A stretch of 64,000 bases of DNA from Rubricoccus sp038746605 (GTDB lineage Bacteria > Bacteroidota > Rhodothermia > Rhodothermales > Rubricoccaceae), in assembly GCA_038746605.1 (NCBI GenBank), contig JBCDKM010000001.1, forward strand, positions 62,001 to 126,000. Direction: 5' to 3'. The notes beneath the pieces were generated by a model. The model saw only the letters and a program-made list of their open reading frames with translations, searched no databases and was not told the origin of the DNA. Each line of letters opens with the position of its first letter. Positions within the stretch are counted from its first letter, which is position 1. The translations under genes were made by a program, and so were the position numbers. Positions 40,240 through 48,606 of this stretch are shown piece after piece.

Positions 40240-42267
40240 ATGTCGCTTCTCTCGCAGCTCAAAGGAGTCTCCGCCCGTGATCGCCAGATGATCGAGGAGG
40301 CCGAAACCATGATGGGCCCAGAGCCCGAGGAGATGGGGTTCGTCAAGAACCTCTTCTGGGGCCGCGTCCGCGATGAACTCCTCTTCCCGTATCCCACCGT
40401 CTCGCGCGAGGAGAAAGCCACGGCCGACGCACTTGTAGCGGAGCTAGAGCAGTACCTCAAGACCGAGCACCCACGCGTCCAGATTGATGCCGAGGAAGCC
40501 ATCCCGGAGTGGGCGATCCAGCGGCTCTTCGACATGGGGGTTCTCGGGATGACCATCCCAGAGGAATACGGTGGCCTCGGGCTGGGCGTGGCGAGCTACA
40601 ACCGCGTGCTCGAAACCATCGGGCGATACTGTGGCTCGACGGCCGTCGTGGTCAGCGCGCACCAGTCCATCGGCTGCAAGGCGCTGATGCTCTTCGGCAC
40701 GGAGGAGCAGAAGAAGGAGTTTCTCCCGATGGTGGCGCGCGAGAAGCTCTCCGCCTTCGCGCTGAGCGAGCCACAGGTGGGCAGCGACGCGGCCGGGCAG
40801 GAGACCACCTGCTACTGGGACGAGAAGGAGCAGGTCTACGTCCTCAACGGCGAGAAGAAGTGGAGCACGTCGGGCGCGTACTCCGGGCTCTACACCGTCA
40901 TGGCGAAGCACCGCTACACAGACCCGCGCACCGGCAAGGAGCGCGACGGGGTGACGGCGCTCATCGTGACGCCGGACATGGAAGGCGCCGAGGTCATCGA
41001 GGCCAACCGCTCCAAGACAGGCATCCGCGGCACGTGGCAAGCTCGTTTCCGTTTCACCGACGTGAAGGTGCCCGCCTCGCGCCGTCTCCACAAGGAGGGG
41101 CAGGGGCTCAAGGTCGCGCTCACGTGCCTCAACTACGGCCGCTGCACGCTCTCCGCCGGTGTCACGGGCGCCGCGAAGCAGGCCGCCGAGCAGGCGACCA
41201 AGTGGGCCAGCACGCGTTACCAGTTCCAGCGCCCCCTCGCGGACTTCGAACTCGTGCAGAAGCGGATCGCAGAGATGCACGCGACGATCTACGCGATGGA
41301 CGCGATGCTCTACATGACCTGCGGTTTCCTGGATCGCCACGACACCGACATCATGGTGGAGACGGCCGCGTGCAAGGTCTTCTGCTCTGAGCAAGGTTGG
41401 AACGTCATCGACTCGGCCATGCAGATCATGGGCGGCGAGGGCTACGTGACGGAGAACGAGTTCGACCGCCTGTGGCGCGACAACCGTATCCACCGCATCG
41501 TGGAGGGCTCCAACGAGGTCATGCAGTCGTTCATCTTCGCCTACGGCGGCAAGCAGCTCGCGGAGCACATGCTCGGCTTGCTCAACGCCGTCTCGTGGGA
41601 CGGCGAGGAGACCGCGACGGAGAACCTCGGCCGTATCCTCGGCAGCGCGTTCAAACCGAGCACGATCAAGGCGGGCACGCCCATCGCGGCGGAGCTCTAC
41701 CTCGGCAAGAAGGTCGCGAAGAGCGCCGTGCCGCGCGTCCATCCCAGCCTCCGCAGCTTCGCCAACCGCCTCGCCGAGGCGGCCCGGACCCACACGATGG
41801 TCTTCAAGAAGGCCTCGAAGGCGCTGGAGGACGAGATTGTCGGGCGTCAGGCCGTGCAGGCCCGCCTCGCGGACAACGCCATCCTGATGTTCGGCTGGGG
41901 CTCAGTCCTCGCCAAGCTGGACCATCAGATGGCCCAGGGCGCCTCGGGCGCCGAGTGGGAGCGCGACAAGGCCGCCGGTCTCTACTTCATGCATCGCGCC
42001 TGGGAGACCATCCAGGAGAACAACCGTCAGGTCATGCGCAACTCGGACGACTCGATGCGCCGCGCCGCTGCGGCCGCCATCGCGTTCGTGGAGACGCTGC
42101 CCAACGAGGACTTCTACATCCACGAGTCCAGCCCCATCGCCGAGGGCACGGGCCACCCGGTGCAGCGCGAACACGTCAAGCAGTTCCCTGGCTCCGGTGA
42201 GCCCTTCACCCCGACCGATGCCCACGCGGGCGATGGTGCTGTGGTGGACGTGGAGCCTGCCGCATAG
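40240..42267 (+). CDS. Acyl-CoA dehydrogenase, long (VLCAD-like) form
   Basis: A 675-residue flavoprotein. The ACAD core runs from about residue 75 to 450: EWAIQRLFDMGVLGMTIPEE, FALSEPQVGSDAAGQETTC, the substrate loop WSTSGAYSGLYTVMAK, RYQFQRPLADFELVQKRIAE and MQIMGGEGYVTENEFDRLWR. RIVEGSNEVMQSFIF holds the catalytic-region Glu. The extra 200 residues at the C-terminus match the very-long-chain form that associates with membranes. It oxidises acyl-CoA to enoyl-CoA in beta-oxidation. The ATG at 40240 (MSLLSQLKGV) is preferred over an upstream in-frame start in the divergent promoter region. Confidence 0.93.
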   Translation: MSLLSQLKGVSARDRQMIEEAETMMGPEPEEMGFVKNLFWGRVRDELLFPYPTVSREEKATADALVAELEQYLKTEHPRVQIDAEEAIPEWAIQRLFDMGVLGMTIPEEYGGLGLGVASYNRVLETIGRYCGSTAVVVSAHQSIGCKALMLFGTEEQKKEFLPMVAREKLSAFALSEPQVGSDAAGQETTCYWDEKEQVYVLNGEKKWSTSGAYSGLYTVMAKHRYTDPRTGKERDGVTALIVTPDMEGAEVIEANRSKTGIRGTWQARFRFTDVKVPASRRLHKEGQGLKVALTCLNYGRCTLSAGVTGAAKQAAEQATKWASTRYQFQRPLADFELVQKRIAEMHATIYAMDAMLYMTCGFLDRHDTDIMVETAACKVFCSEQGWNVIDSAMQIMGGEGYVTENEFDRLWRDNRIHRIVEGSNEVMQSFIFAYGGKQLAEHMLGLLNAVSWDGEETATENLGRILGSAFKPSTIKAGTPIAAELYLGKKVAKSAVPRVHPSLRSFANRLAEAARTHTMVFKKASKALEDEIVGRQAVQARLADNAILMFGWGSVLAKLDHQMAQGASGAEWERDKAAGLYFMHRAWETIQENNRQVMRNSDDSMRRAAAAAIAFVETLPNEDFYIHESSPIAEGTGHPVQREHVKQFPGSGEPFTPTDAHAGDGAVVDVEPAA

Positions 42268-42290
42268 CGATCGAGGTCTGTCCAGATTTC

Positions 42291-42330
42291 GTAGGGTCGC
42301 GCTGCTGGTGCGGCCCTACGTTTCGTTTTC
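42291..42330 (+). terminator. Rho-independent terminator after acyl-CoA dehydrogenase
   Basis: Arms GTAGGGTCGC (42291-42300) and GCGGCCCTAC (42310-42319) pair over ten bases with one G-T wobble around a nine-base loop. GTTTCGTTTT follows at once. It lies 24 bases past the stop codon. Confidence 0.75.
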
Positions 42331-42342
42331 ACGACCCGGTCT

Positions 42343-42372
42343 GCCTCGGCGACCCCAGCGGCGCACCGAGGC
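42343..42372. repeat. Palindrome-family element with long loop
   Basis: Arms GCCTCGG (42343-42349) and CCGAGGC (42366-42372) flank a 16-base loop, between the dehydrogenase terminator and the TPR gene. The right arm extends to CCGAGGCGGAGG. Confidence 0.65.
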
Positions 42373-42427
42373 GGAGGAACCCGGTGTGAGGATTCCCTTT
42401 TTGACTGTCGCCTTCCGCCCCGTACCG

Positions 42428-43891
42428 ATGCGCTCTCTTCTCGTTCTGACTCTCGGGTTGTGGTTCGCTGCACCCGCCGCCGCTCAGTCTCTCGGCGAGA
42501 CCTCGTTCGACAACTCCGGCTCTGAAGACGCCCAGGAACCCTTCCTTCGAGGTCTCCTCTTGCTCCACTCGTTCGAGTACGTGGATGCCCGCGACGCCTT
42601 CCGTGAGGCGCAGGCTATCGATCCCAGCTTCGCGATGGCGTACTGGGGCGAGGCGATGACGCACAACCACCCGATCTGGATGCGCCAGGACCGCGACGCG
42701 GCTCACGATGCCCTCGCGCGAATGGAGGCGAACCTCGTCGCCATCACGCCTCGCGAGCGTGACTACCTCCGCACGCTCGAGTTCCTCTTCGGTGAGCCTG
42801 GAGACGACACCTACGACAAGGAAACGCGCGACGATCGGTACGCCGTCGCGATGCGGGCACTCGCGGAGAACCACCCGGAGGACCTCGACGCAGCAGCGTT
42901 CTATGCCCTCTCGCTCCTGGGCACGGCCCACGAAGGGCGCGACTTCACGACGTACATGAAGGCCGCTGCTGTGGCGGAGGAGGTGTTCGCCGAGAACCCC
43001 CGCCACCCGGGCGCCGCGCACTATCTCATCCACGCCTACGACGACCCTGTGCACGCGCCACTCGGCCTGCGCGCGGCGCGCGTCTATGATCAGATCGCGC
43101 CGGACGCGAGCCACGCGCTCCATATGCCGAGCCATATCTACCTCGCGCTCGGGATGTGGAACGGTACGCGCGACATGAATCAGCGCAGCTACGACGCCGC
43201 TCTCGCAGCGACGGACCGCCGGGGCGAGGCGCTCAACGGCCACGGCTGGCACGCCCTCTGGTGGTGGCACTACGCCACGACGCAGACCGACCAGCGAGCG
43301 CTCGCGGACAGCCTCGTTGCTGTCGCGATGGAGCACGCGACCGAGCAGCCCAGCCGGACAGCCTCGGCCAACGCCACGCGTCTCCTCGCGCAGCACGCCC
43401 TCGCGTTCGATGACCCCGCCACGATCCGCGCCTGGAGCGACCCGATGGAGACCACAGGCCTCTCTACGGAGGCCGTCCGCCTTCACGCCCTTGGCCTCGT
43501 CGCCCTCGCCGATGGGGACACCGAGGCGGCCCATGCTGCGCTCGAATCGTTGGAGATGCAGATCGACGAGGTGGCGGATCCCGAGGATGTCCGCTGGTAC
43601 ATCCGCGCTGCCGCGATGAGCCTCTCGGCCGCTCTCCATCACCACGAAGGCGATCCCGAGACGGCACTCGTTCTGTTGCAAGAAGCCGCCGCGCTCGAGA
43701 CGGCCGCACCGCTCACCTTCGGCCCGCCCGCGCCGACCGTCCCGGCTAACGAGTCGCTCGGCTACCTCCACCTCGAACTCGGCGACTCGGAAGCCGCCAC
43801 GGCTGCCTTCCAAGCGTCCTTGGATCGCGCGCCCAACCGGCGCCAGTCGGTGGATGGTATGGCGAGGGCGCGGCGCAGCGTCGGAGGCTGA
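42428..43891 (+). CDS. Exported TPR-repeat protein
   Basis: A 487-residue protein. The ATG at 42428 gives a Sec signal (MRSLLVLTLGLWFAAPAAAQ). LLLLHSFEYVDARDAFREAQ, IDPSFAMAYWGEAMTHNHP, HPGAAHYLIHAYDDPVHAPL and ALHMPSHIYLALGMW are typical of a widespread family of periplasmic TPR proteins with conserved His residues (HNHP, HYLIHAYD, HMPSHIY). Helical repeats continue to the C-terminus. The function of that family is not established; it probably acts as a protein-binding scaffold. A family palindrome follows at 43897. Confidence 0.85.
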   Translation: MRSLLVLTLGLWFAAPAAAQSLGETSFDNSGSEDAQEPFLRGLLLLHSFEYVDARDAFREAQAIDPSFAMAYWGEAMTHNHPIWMRQDRDAAHDALARMEANLVAITPRERDYLRTLEFLFGEPGDDTYDKETRDDRYAVAMRALAENHPEDLDAAAFYALSLLGTAHEGRDFTTYMKAAAVAEEVFAENPRHPGAAHYLIHAYDDPVHAPLGLRAARVYDQIAPDASHALHMPSHIYLALGMWNGTRDMNQRSYDAALAATDRRGEALNGHGWHALWWWHYATTQTDQRALADSLVAVAMEHATEQPSRTASANATRLLAQHALAFDDPATIRAWSDPMETTGLSTEAVRLHALGLVALADGDTEAAHAALESLEMQIDEVADPEDVRWYIRAAAMSLSAALHHHEGDPETALVLLQEAAALETAAPLTFGPPAPTVPANESLGYLHLELGDSEAATAAFQASLDRAPNRRQSVDGMARARRSVGG

Positions 43892-43896
43892 TGTCC

Positions 43897-43932
43897 TCCG
43901 CCTCGGTCGCCCCGTGGAGAGACCGAGGCGGA
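43897..43932. repeat. Palindrome-family element downstream of TPR gene
   Basis: Perfect 12-base arms TCCGCCTCGGTC (43897-43908) and GACCGAGGCGGA (43921-43932) flank a 12-base loop, six bases after the stop. Position and strength suit a transcription terminator without a T-tract. Confidence 0.8.
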
Positions 43933-44050
43933 ACAGGAGGCCCCCCACCTGCGGGAGGGGTATCGCGGTGGCTGGCGCGACTCCAAACTCGCGGCCTCTT
44001 CGGAGACCTGGGGACAGCCTCGTAGCTACGATGCGGAAAACGTCCTGACC

Positions 44051-45310
44051 ATGCCGAAGAAACCTCCTGCCGTGCCCGGCTTCGAGCGCACGGTCCTCGA
44101 CAGTGGCGTCCGCGTCGTCACCGAGACCATTCCGAGCGTCCGCTCCATCGCCGTCGGCGCGTGGGTGGACGCGGGCAGCCGCGACGAAACGCCGGACGAA
44201 AACGGCATCACGCACTTCATTGAGCACCTCGTCTTCAAGGGCACGAAGCGACGGAAGGGGCACCACATCAACCAGCGGATGGAGAGTGTGGGCGGCTACC
44301 TCAACGCCTTCACGTCCAAGGAGCACACCTGCTTCTACGCTCGCGCGCTGGACCATCACCTCGCGCGGTCGCTCGACACCACGCTCGATCTCGTCACGCA
44401 ACCGACGCTCCCACCGAAGGAGGTGGAGAAGGAGAAGGAGGTTGTCATCGAGGAGATCAAGATGTACGAGGACGCGCCCGAGGATCACATCTACGACCAC
44501 TACGAGGCGGCGATGTACCCCGGTCATCCACTCGGTCGCCCGGTCCTCGGCACGCCCGAGACCGTTCGGTCTTTCACGCGCGACGACCTCGCGGGCTACA
44601 TGGATCGCCACTACGTGCCCAACCGGCTGGTGGTAAGCGTCGCGGGACATGCCCGGCACGACGATGTGGTGCGGCTCGTCGAAAAGCAACTGGCCGACTT
44701 CGACCGGGCGCCCCACGCGGTCTCTAGAGAACCCGCCGAGGCGTACGAGCCCGTGGAGCGGGCTATCGAGCGGCCCGGCGGACAACAGGCACACCTCCTC
44801 GTGGGCGCGCGAAGCTTCGGCGCGCTGGACGACCGGCGGACGACGCTCTCCGTCCTCAACACGATCCTCGGCGGGGGGATGTCCTCGCGCCTCAACCAGA
44901 ACATCCGCGAGAAGTACGGCTACTGCTATGCGGTCTACTCGTTCGTGAACTTGGTCGCCGAGACAGGCGACGTGGGCGTTTACATGGGCACCGACCCCAG
45001 CCGTCTGGATCGCGCCCGCCACCTCATCGTGCGAGAGCTGTCCAAGTTGGCCGAGACGCCGGTGAGCGCCCGGATGCTGGCTCGCGCGAAGGAACAGCTG
45101 AAGGGCTCGGTGATGCTCGGGATCGAGAGCATGTCCAACCGGATGCAGCGCCTCGGTCGCGTGGAGTTGATGTTCGAGCGCTACGTCTCGCTTGACGAAG
45201 CCCTCGCAGAAGTAGAGGCGGTCACAGCCGAAGACGTACGCGAGGTGGCTGCGGCGCTCTTCGCGGAAGACCGGCTCAGCACGATTGCGTTGGTCCCAGC
45301 CGAGGCGTAG
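44051..45310 (+). CDS. M16 family zinc peptidase (processing-peptidase-like)
   Basis: A 419-residue protein of the insulinase/PqqL-like M16B group. The inverted zinc motif HxxEH is HFIEH at 55-59, and the distal glutamate lies in EVVIEEIKMYEDAPEDHIYD. VESVGGYLNAFTSKEHTCFY-type features are seen as SVGGYLNAFTSKEHTCFYA. The C-terminal half holds LNTILGGGMSSRLNQNIREK and GYCYAVYSF. It probably degrades or matures peptides in the periplasm or cytoplasm; there is no signal peptide, so cytoplasmic is more likely. Its start is a plain ATG without a clear ribosome binding site. Confidence 0.92.
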   Translation: MPKKPPAVPGFERTVLDSGVRVVTETIPSVRSIAVGAWVDAGSRDETPDENGITHFIEHLVFKGTKRRKGHHINQRMESVGGYLNAFTSKEHTCFYARALDHHLARSLDTTLDLVTQPTLPPKEVEKEKEVVIEEIKMYEDAPEDHIYDHYEAAMYPGHPLGRPVLGTPETVRSFTRDDLAGYMDRHYVPNRLVVSVAGHARHDDVVRLVEKQLADFDRAPHAVSREPAEAYEPVERAIERPGGQQAHLLVGARSFGALDDRRTTLSVLNTILGGGMSSRLNQNIREKYGYCYAVYSFVNLVAETGDVGVYMGTDPSRLDRARHLIVRELSKLAETPVSARMLARAKEQLKGSVMLGIESMSNRMQRLGRVELMFERYVSLDEALAEVEAVTAEDVREVAAALFAEDRLSTIALVPAEA

Positions 45311-45316
45311 TCCCCT

Positions 45317-45336
45317 CCGCCTCGGTGCCGAGGCGG
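45317..45336. repeat. Palindrome-family element downstream of M16 gene
   Basis: Arms CCGCCTCGG (45317-45325) and CCGAGGCGG (45328-45336) flank TG, seven bases after the stop, between convergent genes. Confidence 0.85.
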
Positions 45337-45355
45337 GCAGACTCGCAGTCCAAAG

Positions 45356-45466
45356 GTGTCATCCTGAGCGAACGCGAAGGATCTCAACTCGGGGTGTCAG
45401 TCCAGGTTGAATGGTTCCGATAGCGTGAGCGCTTGGCGCTGAGATCCTCCCCTCAGAAGGATACAG
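45356..45466. repeat. GTCATCCTGAGCG-type inverted-repeat element, copy 1
   Basis: This 111-base intergenic element starts GTGTCATCCTGAGCGAACGC and contains GAAGGATCTCA. Its far end carries an imperfect inverted copy (CTGAGATCC, then CAGAAGGATACAG). A second copy lies at 48447-48558. No coding capacity. Confidence 0.65.
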
Positions 45467-45490
45467 GTCCACCACTCGCTTTTGAGCTCG

Positions 45491-46813
45491 CTACGTCACC
45501 GGCCCCGCCTCGGCGGGTGCCTCGAAGGTGAGATAGGTGCCGGACGTGATGCCTTCCGCGATGGCATCCAGGCAGCGGTCTACGTCCTCGCGGCCGTTCC
45601 AGACGAAGGGCGAGAACCGGACGACCTCGTTCCGGCGGCTGTCGGTAAACACGCCTCGTGTCTTGAGCCAGCGCGAGAGTTGGTCTGCTTCTGGAACCTC
45701 CAGTACCACCATTGCGCCCCGCCGAGCGGCCTCCCGAGGCGAGCGGAGCCGTACGCCGGGCAGACCCATCACGTCTAGCCGCTCGATGGCGTGGCCGGTC
45801 TTCGCGACGGAGTCGGCGCGGACCTTCGCTAGCCCGGCGCCGAGGAGGATGCGGAGGCCCTCCACGGCGTGGTACAGGCTCGCGATGGCGGTCGTCCCGG
45901 CGAGGAAGCGTCGGCGAACCTCGGGGTGCCACTGCGGGTCGGCGTTGAAGCCGAACGGATCGGCGTCGGCGAACCAGCCCGCGAGGCGGGGGCGGAGATC
46001 GAGGCCCTCTCGGACGTAGAGGTAGCTGTTTCCGGTGCTGCCCGAGGCTTCTTTGAGGAGCCCGCCCACGTACACATCGGCGCCGATGGCCTCTACGTCT
46101 ACGTCCACGGAGCCAGTGGCGTGGTAGCCGTCCACGCAGAAGAGGGCGCCATGCCGGTGCGCGCGGTCCGCGATAGCACGGAGGGTCTCGGTGCTCTGGA
46201 GTTCTCCGGTCGCGAACCCGACGTGGGACACGAAGACCCAGGCCGTGTTGTCCGTTATTGCACTTAGCAAAACGTCTACATCCAGGCGACCTCCCCGCGC
46301 GGGCGCCTCGTGCATGGCGATCTCGCGCAATCCGCTCCACTGCCGGACGCTGTGGCGCACGCTCGGGAAGTCCGCCTCGCTCAGCACGACTCCCGTCCGT
46401 CCCTCGAACGGCGCATCGCAGGAGAGCAGCGCAGCGACGGTCCAGTGCACGTTGGGCTGCATCACGCAAGTCCCGTGCGCCGCGCCGAGCATGGGCGCGA
46501 TCCAGCGGTCGCCGAGGGCTTCCGGGAGTGTCCACCAGCCCGCCTCGTGGCCGAGGTCCCACCGGTCGGGCACGCGGTTCCAGGCGTCAACGCCTCGCGT
46601 GACCCAGTCCTCGGTGAACGCCTCCATCATTGCCGGGACCGTAACTGGCATGAGGCCGTGCGTGAAGGCCCGGAGCTCGGTGACAGGCAGGCCGTCGGGA
46701 GAAGGGGGAAGAACGAAGCGGTCGGAGAGGTCGAGCAAGGCAAGAGGGGCAAGAGGAGCATGCCAGGGTACGCGCGAGAGCTCGTGACGTGCCGCACATG
46801 GCGAGTCGCTCAC
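45491..46813 (-). CDS. Class V aminotransferase / kynureninase-like PLP enzyme
   Basis: A 440-residue fold-type I PLP protein. DTVLSEADFPS-like VVLSEADFPSVRHSVRQW, NTAWVFVSHVGFATGELQST, GALFCVDGYHATGSVDVDVE and GADVYVGGLLKEASGSTGNS (PLP-binding Lys near residue 255) place it in class V, nearest to kynureninase and SufS-like enzymes. The precise reaction is not evident. No ATG precedes the conserved region, so I chose the GTG at 46813 (VSDSPCAARHELSRVPW). It lies only 11 bases after the T-tract of the rpmA terminator, so the gene may rely on read-through or have a promoter inside that hairpin. Confidence 0.82.
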   Translation of the reverse strand: MSDSPCAARHELSRVPWHAPLAPLALLDLSDRFVLPPSPDGLPVTELRAFTHGLMPVTVPAMMEAFTEDWVTRGVDAWNRVPDRWDLGHEAGWWTLPEALGDRWIAPMLGAAHGTCVMQPNVHWTVAALLSCDAPFEGRTGVVLSEADFPSVRHSVRQWSGLREIAMHEAPARGGRLDVDVLLSAITDNTAWVFVSHVGFATGELQSTETLRAIADRAHRHGALFCVDGYHATGSVDVDVEAIGADVYVGGLLKEASGSTGNSYLYVREGLDLRPRLAGWFADADPFGFNADPQWHPEVRRRFLAGTTAIASLYHAVEGLRILLGAGLAKVRADSVAKTGHAIERLDVMGLPGVRLRSPREAARRGAMVVLEVPEADQLSRWLKTRGVFTDSRRNEVVRFSPFVWNGREDVDRCLDAIAEGITSGTYLTFEAPAEAGPVT

Positions 46814-46823
46814 GCGAGTCCAC

Positions 46824-46859
46824 AAAAACGCCCCCGCCCGGACGTGCCGAGCGGGGGCG
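46824..46859 (-). terminator. Rho-independent terminator of the rplU-rpmA operon
   Basis: Read on the minus strand, CGCCCCCGC (46859-46851) pairs with GCGGGGGCG (46837-46829) and TTTTT follows at 46828-46824. It begins 22 bases after the rpmA stop. It is the clearest intrinsic terminator in the window. Confidence 0.9.
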
Positions 46860-46880
46860 CCAGTCGTGCGCGAGTGAGGC

Positions 46881-47141
46881 TTACGCCTCGACCGCGTCGA
46901 TGTGGACGGTCTTGCGACCACCGCGGCCGGTCTGGAACCGCACGCGGCCCGTGGACTTCGCGAACAGCGTGTCGTCGTTGCCACGGCCGACGTTGACGCC
47001 GGGGTGGAACTTGGTGCCGCGCTGGCGGACGAGGATGGAGCCCGCCGAGACGACGGAGCCGCCCGCCTCCTTCACGCCGAGCATCTTGGGGTTCGAGTCG
47101 CGCCCGTTCTTGGACGAGCCGACGCCTTTCTTATGTGCCAT
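46881..47141 (-). CDS. rpmA: 50S ribosomal protein L27
   Basis: An 86-residue protein with MAHKKGVGSSKNGRDSNPKM, GVKEAGGSVVSAGSILVRQR, GTKFHPGVNVGRGNDDTLFA and VRFQTGRGGRKTVHI, which are diagnostic for L27. The N-terminal tail reaches the peptidyl transferase centre. There is no cleavable N-terminal extension of the Firmicutes type. It follows rplU by 18 bases and ends in a strong terminator. Confidence 0.99.
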   Translation of the reverse strand: MAHKKGVGSSKNGRDSNPKMLGVKEAGGSVVSAGSILVRQRGTKFHPGVNVGRGNDDTLFAKSTGRVRFQTGRGGRKTVHIDAVEA

Positions 47142-47159
47142 GGTTTCGGGAGGGGAGAG

Positions 47160-47474
47160 TTAGTTGGTGGAGAGCGAGCCGATCTGGATCTGCGTGTACG
47201 GCTGACGATGGCCGTTCTTGACGCGGTATCCCTTGCGGCGCTTCTTCTTGAAGACGATGATTTTGTCGCCCTTGACGTGGCCGAGGACCGTCGCGGTGAC
47301 GGAGGCGCCGTCCACTGTCGGGGTGCCGACGGAGACGCCCGCCTCGCCGGAGGTCAGGAGGACGCGGTCAAACGTGACCTCGTCGCCTTCCTCGGCTTTC
47401 AAGCGGGGGACGTAGAGCGTGGCGCCTTCCTCGGCGCGAAACTGCTTGCCTGCGATTTCGACGATCGCGTACAT
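47160..47474 (-). CDS. rplU: 50S ribosomal protein L21
   Basis: A 104-residue protein starting MYAIVEIAGKQFRAEEG, with LYVPRLKAEEGDEVTFDRVL, VTATVLGHVKGDKIIVFKKK and RRKGYRVKNGHRQPYTQIQI. These are L21 hallmarks. It heads the conserved rplU-rpmA pair. The 261-base gap upstream, shared with the divergent FAH-family gene, must hold its promoter. Confidence 0.99.
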   Translation of the reverse strand: MYAIVEIAGKQFRAEEGATLYVPRLKAEEGDEVTFDRVLLTSGEAGVSVGTPTVDGASVTATVLGHVKGDKIIVFKKKRRKGYRVKNGHRQPYTQIQIGSLSTN

Positions 47475-47660
47475 ACGGGTGCGGGCTTGGGACCCCCGGC
47501 GACAGCCTCCCGCCTCGTGCGGATGGCCCTCCGAGGGGCGCGGTACAGAGCCTGCAAAACTAGGGGAGTCGCCAGGCGAGGTGCCATCGCGGGAGCTTCA
47601 CGTGGGGAAGGGGAGAGACCAGTGGGAAGCACGAGAACGAGATGTCTTCCCTGACCTCCT

Positions 47661-47680
47661 CCGCCTCGGCACCAAGGCGG
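47661..47680. repeat. Imperfect palindrome-family element
   Basis: CCGCCTCGG (47661-47669) and CCAAGGCGG (47672-47680) flank CA in the divergent rplU/FAH-family gap. One mismatch breaks the palindrome. Confidence 0.65.
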
Positions 47681-47698
47681 GCCGAGTCAGCGATCTTC

Positions 47699-47733
47699 CA
47701 GTCCCCAGTCCCCAGTCCCCAGTCCCCAGTCCC
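47699..47733 (+). repeat. Five tandem copies of a 7-base unit before the FAH-family start
   Basis: CAGTCCC is repeated five times without a mismatch, ending two bases before the ATG at 47736. A seven-base unit in the ribosome-binding zone can change leader length by slippage and would remove any normal Shine-Dalgarno sequence. Confidence 0.95.
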
Positions 47734-47735
47734 CC

Positions 47736-48392
47736 ATGACCCTCTCTCTTCCCGACGGCCGCGAGCTTCGACCCGGCAAAATCCTCTGCATCGGTCGCAA
47801 CTACGCCGCGCACGCGGCTGAGATGGGCTCCGAGGTGCCGAGCCAGCCTCTCGTGTTTCTCAAGCCCTCCACCGCACTGATTCCCGATGGTGGAGAGATC
47901 GTGTTGCCGCCACAGTCACAGGAGGTGCACCACGAACTGGAACTGGTGGCAGTGATCGGCACCGGGGGGAAGAATATCGCCGAGGCGGATGCCCTCGGGC
48001 ATGTCGCGGCGTACGCGCTAGGGCTGGATCTGACCGCCCGCGACATCCAGGCGGAGGCCAAGAAGAAGGGCCACCCGTGGTCGGTCGCGAAGGGGTTCGA
48101 CACCTTTGCGCCTCTAGGTCCCCTGGCAGAGGCGTCCGAGGTGGGCGATCCGCAGGCGCTGGAGATCGCGCTCACCATCGATGGCGAGACACGCCAGAGT
48201 GGGACGACAGACCGGATGCTGTTTCCTGTCGCGAGGCTGGTTTCCTACCTCTCGGGCATCTTCACGCTGGAGGCGGGCGACCTCGTGTACACCGGCACGC
48301 CGGAGGGCGTCGGTCCGGTGGAAGCCGGGCAGACGCTGCGGTGCACGGGCACAGGCCTGCCGGATCTGACGGTGTCTGTCCGCCGCGACTGA
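47736..48392 (+). CDS. Fumarylacetoacetate hydrolase family protein
   Basis: A 218-residue FAH-fold hydrolase of the YcgM/FAHD1 type. KILCIGRNYAAHAAEMGSEV, PLVFLKPSTALIPDGGEIVL, VHHELELVAVIG (metal-binding Glu pair), GLDLTARDIQAEAKKKGHPW and VYTGTPEGVGPVEAGQTLRC are characteristic. Relatives act as acylpyruvate hydrolases or oxaloacetate decarboxylases; the exact substrate is not evident. The start sits immediately behind a 7-base tandem repeat, with no room for a classical ribosome binding site. Confidence 0.92.
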   Translation: MTLSLPDGRELRPGKILCIGRNYAAHAAEMGSEVPSQPLVFLKPSTALIPDGGEIVLPPQSQEVHHELELVAVIGTGGKNIAEADALGHVAAYALGLDLTARDIQAEAKKKGHPWSVAKGFDTFAPLGPLAEASEVGDPQALEIALTIDGETRQSGTTDRMLFPVARLVSYLSGIFTLEAGDLVYTGTPEGVGPVEAGQTLRCTGTGLPDLTVSVRRD

Positions 48393-48446
48393 GCGCCGTT
48401 CCGCGTTTGGGTGGCGGCGTGTCGTACTCGCACCACAGCCCCGGAC

Positions 48447-48558
48447 GTGTCATCCTGAGCGAGTGACAGCGAGTCGAAGGACCTCAATCGAGTAGGCTGG
48501 TACGTGCTCAGCTGAGACCTTCGACTCCGCCCCTGCGGCCCTCCGCTAAGGATGACAC
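48447..48558. repeat. GTCATCCTGAGCG-type inverted-repeat element, copy 2
   Basis: The element begins GTGTCATCCTGAGCGAGTGA and ends CTCCGCTAAGGATGACAC. The ends are inverted copies (GTGTCATCCT against AGGATGACAC), and internal GAGTCGAAGGACCTCA pairs with TGAGACCTTCGACTC. It is 112 bases long, similar to the copy at 45356-45466. Confidence 0.75.
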
Positions 48559-48592
48559 CGTTGAAGCGGCCAGTCTCGCCTGACCCCTCCCA

Positions 48593-48606
48593 CCTCGGCG
48601 CCGAGG
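48593..48606. repeat. Palindrome-family element (CCTCGG-CG-CCGAGG)
   Basis: A 14-base palindrome, extended on the right to CCGAGGCGGGG, 108 bases before the permease start. Confidence 0.75.

Noticed and set aside
40509..41390. 293-codon open frame on the plus strand
   Set aside because: It is a second frame inside the acyl-CoA dehydrogenase gene, which has clear homology across the whole stretch.
44103..44636. 177-codon plus-strand frame rich in Ser, Arg and Thr
   Set aside because: A shifted frame within the M16 peptidase gene, made of repeated Arg/Ser/Thr codons.
42329..45022. 897-codon open frame on the minus strand
   Set aside because: It lies opposite the TPR protein and M16 peptidase genes. 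Its composition (Arg, Gly, Val, His runs) is that of a GC-rich antisense frame and it has no domain signature.
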